Below are positions 41,996-50,619 of a DNA stretch of 64,000 bases, one piece after another. Every line of letters starts with the position of its first letter. The first letter of the stretch is position 1. The position numbers and the translations under genes were made by a program. Origin of the DNA: Rapana venosa (Eukaryota > Mollusca > Gastropoda > Neogastropoda > Muricidae); contig CM054154.1 in assembly GCA_028751875.1 (NCBI GenBank), forward strand, positions 54,863,391-54,927,390. The letters run 5' to 3'. The notes under the pieces were generated by a model. That model was not told the DNA's origin, did no database searches, and saw only the letters and a program-made list of their open reading frames with translations.

Positions 41996-42000
41996 TTCAT
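41443..42000 (-). pseudogene. B (minus copy) APE endonuclease C-terminal part and linker
   Basis: A 185-codon frame. It begins near the junction, then WTWKSPGDRTQNQIDFILIQ and ADCGSDHVPVVGTMKLKLK, the last endonuclease strands with the catalytic SDH. A Lys-rich linker follows (WMTPEILGLMEERRKAKADE). The N-terminal two thirds of the endonuclease are missing, consistent with 5' truncation at insertion. The frame is open over its whole length, which points to a relatively young copy. Confidence 0.87.
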
Positions 42001-42835
42001 GGTAAATAATAACCCTTATAATTATAGAGACATTACTTTAAGTGACATTAGTAGTAAGATTTATAGTACAATCATAAACCATCGTTTGCAAGAATAGGTT
42101 GAAGAAAACAATATCACTGGAGAACATCAAGCTGGCTTTAAAAGGAATTATTCAACTACTGATCACATATTTACTTTGCTGTCTTTTGTTCAAAAACACT
42201 TCTCTTATAACAGGAAACTTTATGTAGCCTTCATAGATTTTGAGAAGGCTTTTGATTCTTTAAATAGGTGTATTCTTTGGCAGATTCTCACAAAAATGGA
42301 ATAACAGGTAATGTGTTCAACTGTATCAAAAGTATATACAATAGTGCTAAAGTTAAGGTTAGATGTGGTTCAAAACTGACAGATTTAATTAGTTGTGCTT
42401 ATGGTGTAAAAAAAAAAAGGTGACGTTTGTAGTCCAATTCTATTTTCCTTATTCATCAATGAGATTGCTACTGAGGTTATTGAAAAGGGAAGACATGGGG
42501 CTTTATTTAATAACGATTATCTTGAACTCTTCATTTTGTTAGTAGCAGATGACATAGTTTTATTAGCTGAAACAGTTATTGGTTTACAAACGCAACTAAA
42601 TAGCTTACAAAAAGCAGCACAGTCTATGGATTTGAGAGCAAATGTAGATAAAAGTAAAATAATTGTATTTAGAAAAGGCGGCAATCTTTCAGCAAGGGAA
42701 ATATGGAAATACAATGGTTTTGAAACGCCTGTGGTAAATGCATACAAATATTTAGCTATATTATTTTCTACAAGACTTAGTTTCACATTATCGTGTAACA
42801 ACCTTAATAGTAAAGCCAAGAATGCTGTCACATGA
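42000..42835 (+). pseudogene. A4 RT, part 2 (after the B insertion)
   Basis: Resumes with NPYNYRDITLSDISSKIYST, then NITGEHQAGFKRNYSTTDHI, KLYVAFIDFEKAFDSLNRCI (motif A), a shifted GDVCSPILFSLFINE (motif B) and LLVADDIVLLAETVIGLQTQ (motif C, VADD, in the frame from 42536). VFRKGGNLSAREIWKYNGFE and AYKYLAILFSTRLSFTLSCN follow. The A run at 42411-42419 has broken motif B. Similarity to A2 is high throughout. Confidence 0.87.
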
Positions 42836-42838
42836 ATC

Positions 42839-43735
42839 ATGAGAAAACTTCGATCCCTGAATAACAGCAGCTTAGAATTGTTTTTAAAACTGTGTCATTC
42901 ACAGGTTGCACCTATTGCTTTGTATGGGGCAGAACTTTGGGGCCTGGATAATGCAGCTCGTCAGGGTGAACAAGTACATTTGTTTGCATTGAAAAAGTTT
43001 CTGGGGTTGAAAGGAGAACCCCAAATGACTTCATTTATAGTGAAACGAAGAGATATCCTATTTATATCAATTCTGTTATACGCTGTATTCGTTATTAGTT
43101 AAAATTAGTAGTAATGGAAGACATTAGATTACCAAAGAAAGCTTATAAAATGCAATATGATTTGGATGTAAGAGGCAAAAGAAACTCGGTATCAAATATT
43201 TGTTGTATATTGTATGAAAATGGTTTGGGTATTATGGGAAAATGGAGGTGTTCAAAATGTTAAAGAGTTTCTATACCAGTTTAAAGAAGATTGATCTTAA
43301 GCAGATGGCAAGAATGGGACTTCCACTTTAACAACAGTGGGAGGTTTAGCATCTATAGAACATTTTGTGGTGTTCATGACAGGAAAACATATCTGAAAAT
43401 GGATCTTGACAAACATTTGAAAATTATTATGACCAGGTTTAGATTTGGCATTTCAGAAATTAGTACACACCAAAATCGCTACAAAACATTCTGAATTGGA
43501 TTTGACTTGTCCCTTGTGTAAAACTTGAAATGAGTACGAAATACATTTTATGTTGTGTTGGGCAATTCTCAGTAAGCTAAGAGCACAATATATAGCATTT
43601 AAATTTTACAAACACCCTTGCCAGTTTCGTCTGTTTACTTTTGTCATCTATGAACGAACATATTATCCAAAATGTATCAATCTACTTATATAAGGCGTTC
43701 AAATTACGATCAGTGCTGACTTAGTAAAGTTTGTT
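42839..43735 (+). pseudogene. A4 C-terminal module and 3' UTR start
   Basis: The frame from 42839 gives MRKLRSLNNSSLELFLKLCH and PIALYGAELWGLDNAARQGE, matching A2. 43291-43494 gives GRFSIYRTFCGVHDRKTYLK. At about 43508-43560, with one internal stop, C-P-L-C ... H-F-M-L-C-C preserves the C-x2-C-x8-H-x4-C spacing. The 3' UTR then runs to the left TSD of C1 at 43723-43735. Confidence 0.78.
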
Positions 43736-43782
43736 CTTCTTTAATATGACGTCTTTTCACATTACGTGATAAATGACACTGG

Positions 43783-44740
43783 CTTCGGAGAAACAACCAC
43801 GCAAGACAGCCACAAGATATGGTACAGTTGAGAAGAGAAACTACATCAACATGGAGTAGGCTTCTTTGTCAGGAAAGAGATTGTGTCAAGCATCGTCAGC
43901 TGCACACCAGTATCCAGCAGACTCATCTCAATCAGTTTCTGCAAAACCCCAGAATCTCACCATCATCCAAGTGTATGCTCCAACAGCTGACTACGATGAT
44001 GACCAGATAGAAGAATTCTATGAACAACTTGAAAACGTTATCTCCAAAACGCCCCAAAAAGACATTCTTATTGTGCAAGGCGACTGGAATGCTAAGGGGG
44101 GACCTGATGCCTATGACACCTGGGCAGGAACCACAGGACGCTTTGGACTAGGAGAAACAAACGAAAGAGGACAGCGGCTGCTGGAATTCGCAAGAAGCAC
44201 AAACTAACTCTGGCAAACACACTCCATCCTCACAAGCCATCTAGAACATCAACTTGGCACTCACCAAATGGTCTGATTCACAATCAAATTGACTACATTC
44301 TGTCACCCCAAAGATTCAAAACCAGCATAAACAAGGCAAACACAAGAACATTCCAAGGAGCTGACATTGGCAGTGACCACGACCTTGTACTTACCACCAT
44401 CAAGCTGAAACTGAAAGCAAAACAACAGCCAAAAAAGCCACGCATAAGATTTGATCTGGAAAAACTCAAAGACCCAACAGTGGTTGAGATCTTCCAAGCC
44501 AACATTGGAGGAAAGTTCGCCGCACTCACAGCCATCTACAATGATGTGGACGCACTAGCCAACAACATCAAAGAAGTGCTAATGACAGCAGCAGAAGAAA
44601 CACTAGGAAGAAGCAGAACAAAGAAACAACCCTGGGTGACAAATGAGGTTCTTGACCTCTGCGACAAAAGAAAAGAGCTTAAGAAACAAAAAGTTCACAA
44701 GTCAAGAAGCCAACAACAAATACAGGAATAGCCACAGAGA
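43783..44740 (+). pseudogene. C1 APE endonuclease and linker
   Basis: Pieces in sequence: TGFGETTTQDSHKIWYS (43783, just after the usual 'RW' position), HGVGF, then from 43951 NLTIIQVYAPTADYDDDQIE and DILIVQGDWNAKGGPDA (GDWN metal-site motif), then LIHNQIDYILSPQRFKTSI and ADIGSDHDLVLTTIKLKLK with the catalytic SDH (44290-44410). The linker LGRSRTKKQPWVTNEVLDLC is open at 44480-44731. This resembles proteins often annotated as 'craniofacial development protein 2-like', which are RTE endonucleases. The first 40-50 residues are absent. Confidence 0.88.
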
Positions 44741-45039
44741 AGTGAGGAAAAAGATGAGAGAAACCAAAGAAGCGTGGATAGAAGTACAATACCACAGCAT
44801 CGAATGGCCAAGGGAAACAGCAAAACAGCTTATGACACTCTGAAATCACTAACGAAAACCACACAGCCTAAAGCCTCTGTTATTGAAGACAAAGAAGGAA
44901 ATCTTTAACAGAAAGCAATGCCATCCTCCAACGCTGGACGGAATACTGTGAGGGATTGTATAACTACCCACTATGCCCAGATACCAACATAGTTTCTGAA
45001 AAAAAACCTGAACACCAAGATAAAGACCCACCAATACTA

Positions 45040-46335
45040 AGGTGTGAAGTAGACACAGCTATTAAACAATTGAAGAAGGGAAAGTCCCCTGGAATCGATA
45101 ACATACCAGCTGAACTCATAAAAAATGGAGGAATGAAACAGCAAGGCGATTCACAGAACTTTGTCAGAAGATTCACGACATCAAAGAATGGCCAGAAGAA
45201 TGGACACAGTCTCTTGTAATACCCTACCAAAGAAAGGAAACCTCAAGCAATGCCAGAACTACAGAACCATCAGTCTCATAAGCCATCCTAGCAAGATCAT
45301 GCTGTGGGTAGTCCTCAACAGACTGAAAAACCAAGCGGAAAAGCTAGTGGCAGAAGAACAAGCCGGCTTTAGACCAAAACACAGCACAATGGAACAAATT
45401 TTCAATCTGAGAATTCTGATAGAGAAACATCTCCAACACCAAAAAGACTTGTATCACCATTTCATAGACTTCAAAAAGGCCTTTGACAGGGTATGGCATG
45501 ACGGCCTCTGGCAAGTACTCAGGCACTTCAACATTGACAACTGCCTCATTGAAGTCATCAAGGCACTGTACGAGAACGCAAGAAGTGCAGTTTTCATGAA
45601 CAATCACATGGGCGAGTTCTTCAAGACCACGGTTGGGGTCCGTCAGGGCTGCCTTCTCTCACCTGTACTTTTCAACCTCTTCCTCGAAAACATCATGAAA
45701 GAGACACTGCAAAACCACCACACTTCCATTCCATTGGTGGAAGACCCCTTTGCAACCTCAGATTTGCAGATGACATTGACCTCATGGGCGGCAGCAAACA
45801 AGAACTGCAAAACCTCACAGATAGTCTATCAGATTGAGCGAGCGCATATGGCATGGAGGTCAGTACAGCGAAATCAAAGATCATGGTCAACAGCGCTAAT
45901 AATGACAGCATGGAAATAAAGATGAATGGAGAAATACTGGAAGAGGTGAGCCAATTCAAATACTTAGGCTCCATCCTAACAAAAGATGGCACATCAAACA
46001 ATGAAGTGAAAGCTTGCATTGCAACAGCAACATCTGCTCTAGCCAGACTCGAGAGGATCATCAGAAGCAACAACATCAGCTTCTGCACCAAATACCACCT
46101 CTACAAATCCCTCGTGATATCTATCCTCCTAGATGGCTGTGAATCATGGACCCTGTCAGCAGAGCTAGAGAGGAGAATCCAAGCATTCGAGAACAAGTGC
46201 CACAGAAGAGTCCTCAAAATATCATACAAAGAACATAAGACCAACAACTATGTGAAAGAAGAAATCAAAAAGCGTATGGGCCCCCAAGAACCTCTGCATT
46301 CCACCATAAAGAGGAGAAAACTGATGTAGTTTGGT
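45040..46335 (+). pseudogene. C1 reverse transcriptase and C-terminal region
   Basis: 45040-45219 gives VDTAIKQLKKGKSPGIDNIP (fingers). The 252-codon frame 45161-45919 gives CQNYRTISLISHPSKIMLWV, HHFIDFKKAFDRVWHDGLWQ (motif A) and TTVGVRQGCLLSPVLFNLFL (motif B). Motif C, LRFADDIDLMGG, is intact but in another frame at about 45755-45790 because of an indel near 45745. 45853-46329 gives VSQFKYLGSILTKDGTSNNE and DGCESWTLSAELERRIQAFE. With all three catalytic blocks readable and few indels, this is a moderately recent copy. Confidence 0.9.
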
Positions 46336-46481
46336 CACACCACAAGACACAACACCTTAGCAAAAACCATCTTGCAGGGAACGGTTGAAGGCAAGAGAAG
46401 AACAGGCCGCCAAAAGAAATCATGGGTTTACAACATCAAAACTGGACTGCCCAACCCCTGCAACACCTACTAGCCACACAG

Positions 46482-46524
46482 TGCTAAAATCACTAAATGT
46501 GAATAGACGTTAAACTGAAGATAT
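46482..46524 (-). other. 43-bp insert in C1 flanked by CACACAG
   Basis: CACACAG occurs at 46475-46481 and 46525-46531 on either side of 43 bases that break the C1 coding sequence. On the minus strand the insert reads ATATCTTCAGTTTAACGTC and onward, matching the first 45 bases of C1 itself (43736-43782) in inverted orientation, and the motif at 27668-27690. Confidence 0.7.
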
Positions 46525-46702
46525 CACACAGGATCGTGAAGCATGGAAAAAGATCTCTGTTGCGTCTTCTCTCATGTCCCCCCTACATCCTTTGGGACAT
46601 GGGACTGAGTGAGTGAGTGAGTGATATATGACAAAAGTAAAGTTTGTTAATGTGTGTGTATGTTGAGTGATTTCAGTAATATTACCAGTGTACTGTACCA
46701 CT

Positions 46703-48229
46703 CCTCAAAAATATGAGGAGGAAGTTCAAAAGGCCCTCAAAAAGATGAAAAAGGGCAAGGCCGCAGGACCCGATGACATTCCATCCGAAATGCTTACCGC
46801 TCTAGGCGATTTTGGAATCAAAGAAGTAACAAAACTTCTCAACACTATCCATGCTACAGGTGAAATTCCAACAGACCTCAAAAAGTCGGTGTACATTACA
46901 CTACCCAAAAAAACAGACACAGTTGAATGTGATCAGCACGGCACAATAAGTCTTATAAGCCACCTCACAAAAGTCATGTTATGGGTGCTGATGAACAGAA
47001 TGAGAAATAAAATCCTACCTGAGATATCTGAAACCCAAAATGGATTTATGGCAGATAAAGGTACCAGAAATGCCATCTTTGCCTTGAGCCCTCATGGAAA
47101 GGGCGATTGAGGTACAAAAGGACTTGTACCTCTGCTTCATTGACTATTCTAAGGCATTTGACAAAGTAAGACATTCCGATCTGTTCGACATTTTACTAAG
47201 ACATAACTGTGATGGAAAAGATTCTTAGAGTGATCAGAAACTTGTACTGGGAACAAGAAGCTGCAATAAGAGTTGATATGACTGCAGGTGAGTACAGACC
47301 GATCTGTAGGGAGAGTGAGGCAGGGCTGCGTTTTTTCTCCAGACCTCTTCAATATCTACAGCGAAATGATTCTACGGAACATAGAGCAGCATGAAGGTGT
47401 CAAAGTAGGAGGTCACAACATAAACAATCTAAGATATGCGGATGACACAGTGCTAATTGCGGACTCGGAGGAAAAACTACAAAATATCCTTACAACAGTC
47501 ACAATCGAAAGTGAAAACAAAGGACTCCAACTGAATGCAAAGAAGACTGAGTGCATGGTAATCTCAAAACAGTCAGACATGCCTGTATGTAACATTTTAT
47601 GCAAAGGGGAAAGAAATAAAACAAGTTTTGCACCTTTAAATACTTGGGCTTCACATAACTCCAGACGCCAGATGCGACACAGAAATAAAGAAGAGAATTG
47701 CTTTGTCTAAAGATACATTCACCAAGATGAAGCCCATCTTTTACCAACAGAAATTAAGAACTCAGCACCAAAATCAACACTCTGAAAGCCTACATATGGT
47801 CCATCTTTCTGTACGGATGTGAATGCTGGACGCTGACAAAAGACCTCGAAAGAAGACTTGAAGCAGCAGAAATGTGGTATATCAGAAGACTTATGAGATT
47901 ATTATGGACTGAAAAGAAGTCAAACGAAGAAGTAATGGAAATGGCCGGGTACAAAAGATCCCTACTCAAAACCATCAGAAAAAGACAACTACAGTTTTTG
48001 GGGCACATAAACAGAGCTGATGGTATAGAAAAGCAAATATTGTGTGGAAAGATTTGTGGTACCAAAGACAGAGGAAGACAACGCACAAAATACACAGACA
48101 GTCTGAATAGCTAGGCACCGAGGAAAGATTCCCCCAACAATGAACTCATCAGGAGAACTGACAACAGAGAGGAATGGAAGGCCATGATCGCCGATGTCTG
48201 CAACAGACCTGGCACATGAAGAAGAGAAG
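46703..48229 (+). mobile_element. B: 5'-truncated RTE LINE with 11-bp TSD
   Basis: A 1.53-kb insertion bounded by ACTGTACCACT at 46692-46702 and 48230-48240. It begins within the RT fingers (EEEVQKALKKMKKGKAAGPD), includes the full RT and C-terminal region, and ends in 'cacatgaagaagag', the GAA-type tail of this family. It lies in the 3' UTR of A4, 44 bases from the right C1 duplication. It is a close relative of the minus copy at 39.7-42.0 kb. Confidence 0.93.
46716..48110 (+). pseudogene. B reverse transcriptase and C-terminal region
   Basis: 46667-47110 reads AAGPDDIPSEMLTALGDFGI and CDQHGTISLISHLTKVMLWV. A frameshift near 47090 moves on to the DLYLCFIDYSKAFDKV block (motif A). 47288-47710 reads VRQGCVFSPDLFNIYSEMIL (motif B) and NINNLRYADDTVLIADSEEK (motif C, both Asp present), then GLQLNAKKTECMVISKQSD. 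The end (47872-48114) reads EVMEMAGYKRSLLKTIRKRQ and LQFLGHINRADGIEKQILCG. Few lesions; the start was lost by 5' truncation. Confidence 0.9.
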
Positions 48230-48240
48230 ACTGTACCACT

Positions 48241-48291
48241 TCATTAGGGGCAATGGCCGTTACATGAATAAACATTCCGATTCCGAGTCCG
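48241..48291 (+). mobile_element. A4 terminal 3' end
   Basis: 'ggggcaatggccgttacatg', AATAAA (48267-48272), then CATTCCGATTCCGAGTCCGA and a CT tract. It matches the A2 end (ggccaatggcc, AATAAA, gttcgaattcgag, CT). It completes A4 beyond its third insertion. Confidence 0.8.

Positions 48292-48368
<77 letters not shown>
48292..48368. repeat. (CT)n microsatellite at the A4 3' terminus
   Basis: About 77 bases of nearly pure CT, starting directly at the A4 end. Confidence 0.95.
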
Positions 48369-48720
48369 GTGATGAGGGGTGAGCGTTTCTCACACTTTTG
48401 GATGGCAGCAAAATTTGAGAGCTCGTGAAAAATTTGTTAATTTTCCTAATTAACCGAATTAATTTGTTCAATATCGAGTTAAAATTTGTATGAGGTAATT
48501 CAGTAAGACCTCCTGGTTATAACGGTATAATTTTGTGGTATTATATATCATTACTTGTCTAAATATTTAACGATTTATTACAACTTGCTGCTGTGAAGAG
48601 GAGCAAAACAATTCACACCTATACTGCCTATAGCACGTCAAGTGAAGCAGTCAACACTGAGTATGGCCAGCAATCCATGCAGTAGGCAATGATGAAGATT
48701 CCTCTCTGTGCCCCCCACTA
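48369..48720. other. AT-rich spacer before A5
   Basis: About 350 bases, possibly the 5' UTR of A5. No coding or RNA signature. Confidence 0.4.
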
Positions 48721-48723
48721 GCA

Positions 48724-49640
48724 ATGCCGTTTACACTGCAAGATGCCCAAAGAATCATCGATGACAAACTGCCATCTTCAATGAGAATTTGCAGGCATCT
48801 CTACAGATATGTCAATCATCAAGACTCCCAATCCAGAACCTTTCATGCAATGTTGCAGCACTCAAGCAACGCACAATGGCCATTGAAGCTACGTGTGAAG
48901 AGGGGGAAGGACAAACTGAAGAGCTCCAGATAGCAGTGGAAGATCTCGGGGGGGGAGTGTGCTGAGGGAAAAGAAAAGTGACCAAAGAAAATTGACAAAT
49001 TAGAAGCTTTTCTCGTCGAGCAACCTGAGATTCTTCGGATTTCAGAATCCCCAAATGAGACATATGAGTCTTGCACGGACAAAGTTGTCAATGTTTTAAA
49101 AGAAACATTTCCCAGACAAAATATGGTCCCTTGATGACATTGCCCGTGCTCATCGCCTTGGATCACGTACAATTACATCAGTTAAAAAACCCACGCCCTA
49201 TGATTGTCAAAATGGAACACTGGAAAGACAGAGTGGCCATCATCAACTCTGGAAGGGAGGCTCTGAAGAAGAAAGGCATAAAGGGTTTAGCCGGTGACCT
49301 GACCACCGCCAGAGAGCAGTCCTGAAGGAGCACAGGGACAAAGGCCTACCGCCTACTTCAAAGCAGGAAAGTTGGTTGTCACAGCCCGCTGAGGACCCGA
49401 GAAAACCAGAACAGAACTTGGTTTCCTTCCAATGGGGCCAAAAAGGACAAAACCTCAACAGCAGAAGACGGAATCACCAGCGTGCGCCTCCCACTTCAGA
49501 GACGGTAGCCACTGGTGCACTGCCTGCTCAACACCAGGGAGTGGCCTGCACTGACGACTCAAGCAAAACCGGTCTACCAACCTCCAAAGAGGCCTCGTCC
49601 CCCAAGCACTCCGAAGCTGAGTGCAACCGAACCTGACCAC
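48724..49640 (+). pseudogene. A5 ORF1 protein of the L1 ORF1p type
   Basis: Pieces in three frames. 48724-48933 begins MPFTLQDAQRIIDDKLPSSM. A middle part reads LRFFGFQNPQMRHMSLA, in another frame ISESPNETYESCTDKVVNVL, then DDIARAHRLGSRTITSVKKP (RRM exit). 49071-49325 reads PMIVKMEHWKDRVAIINSGR and EALKKKGIKGLAGDLTT, and a final part reads AVLKEHRDKGLPP (C-terminal domain). 'ARAHRLG' and 'R..A.L..KGI....DLT' are classical for L1-type ORF1p. The last 86 codons are Ser/Pro/Gln-rich. Frameshifts are frequent. The A2/A4 ORF1 lacks this signature set. Confidence 0.78.
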
Positions 49641-49739
49641 CTATGGAGGAGATTTTTGTGACATGAAGTTGGCCACAAGGACTCTTTCAAGTGAGTGATA
49701 TTAGAAAAGGAAAATGCACCCCTATTGAAGAAAAGGCTT

Positions 49740-50612
49740 TGTCTGTGCTTTCAGGGAAAACTTTGGGGGGGCTGTTTGGAAAATTTGACCAGGGTTGTTA
49801 CTTTTGTAAGTAGTTTTGATATTGTTTGTCTTTCAGAAACTTTTTGCCATGAAAAAATACAACTTTAAACAGCTTTCCTAATTATGTGTGCTATTCTTCC
49901 CAGCTGTGAAGCTCTCCCCCCGTGGAAGATGCAGTGGTGGGGTTTTAATACTAATCAAAAAAGCGTTTGCTAGTTGTTGCAATCAAAATAGGGGCCAGAC
50001 TGTGAAAATTGTAGTTTGTGTCAAATTTGTAAGATCTTTTTGGTGTTGATTCTGATGTCTTTCTTTTTCATTGTTATTGTCCACCTACTACTTACCCCTT
50101 TTATGAATCTGCACAGACAAATTGCCACATACATGCTATTGAAGAACGTATAGTTAATGTCGTTCTTGAACACAATGCTAGCAATTTCCTGGTTTGTGGC
50201 GACTTAAATGCCAGAACAGGAGATCTTCAGCCTAATTCAGAAATGTTCAACCTTGACCTGAAGATTAAAAAAAACGTTTAAATGGGATGAATGATCTCAT
50301 GCCGAAATTTTAGAAGATAAGACTGTTTAATGACTTCGGAAAAAAACTGTTGTCAATGTGCAAATGCTTAGAGCTAAATTATTTTGAATGGTTTTTGTTC
50401 ACCTGATTTTGTCTGACAAATTTACATTTATATCAAGTGCTGGAAGCAGCACAATTGATTATTTCCCAAGCTCAACAGTATTCTTAAATCTTTGTTCTAC
50501 ACTTGAAATACAGGAACGAAAAGAATCTGACCACATGCCCTTGAAACTAACCTTAACTGTGTGTACTAATTGCAATGTCATATCAATGATAAAAAGTATG
50601 TTCAGTTACTAA
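49740..50612 (+). pseudogene. A5 APE endonuclease (broken)
   Basis: Recognisable pieces are HCYCPPTTYPFYESAQTN and HNASNFLVCGDLNARTGD (50163-50226; the GDLNART metal-site motif with Asp kept), then FISSAGSSTIDYFPSSTVFL and ERKESDHMPLKLTLTVC with the catalytic SDH at about 50530. The N-terminal part around 49800-49960 is decayed ('FDIVCLSETF'-like remains). Stops at about 50280 and 50340. The C2 insertion follows the end of this domain. Confidence 0.8.
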
Positions 50613-50619
50613 ATACTCA

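Larger units (their letters stand above)
43736..46635 (+). mobile_element. C1: nearly complete RTE LINE with 13-bp TSD
   Basis: A 2.9-kb element bounded by exact AGTAAAGTTTGTT copies at 43723-43735 and 46636-46648, inserted in the 3' UTR of A4. It contains an endonuclease lacking only its N-terminus (about 43783-44450), a linker, an RT (about 45040-45830), the RTE C-terminal region (45853-46340) and a (GAGT)n tail (46603-46621). The first 45 bases do not look like endonuclease coding sequence and share a motif with a 43-bp insert near the 3' end. Frames are broken about ten times. Confidence 0.93.
36746..48291 (+). mobile_element. A4: full-length A-type LINE carrying three nested RTE insertions
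   Basis: A4's own sequence is about 4.8 kb, spread over 11.5 kb: ORF1 with a 2A-like motif (36889-37720), endonuclease (about 38200-39180), RT part 1 (39356-39671), RT part 2 (42000-42835), C-terminal module (42839-43600) and 3' UTR (43600-43735, 46649-46702 and 48241-48291). Between these lie a B element on the minus strand, C1 and another B. Two of the three insertions have exact TSDs (13 and 11 bp). Removing them restores an element of the same length and order as A2, which ends with the same ggcc-ggcc, AATAAA, CT-tract tail. Confidence 0.82.

Noticed and set aside
43866..44207. Host gene similar to craniofacial development protein 2
   Set aside because: The similarity is to RTE endonucleases that carry this annotation. 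It sits in an RTE with an exact 13-bp TSD.
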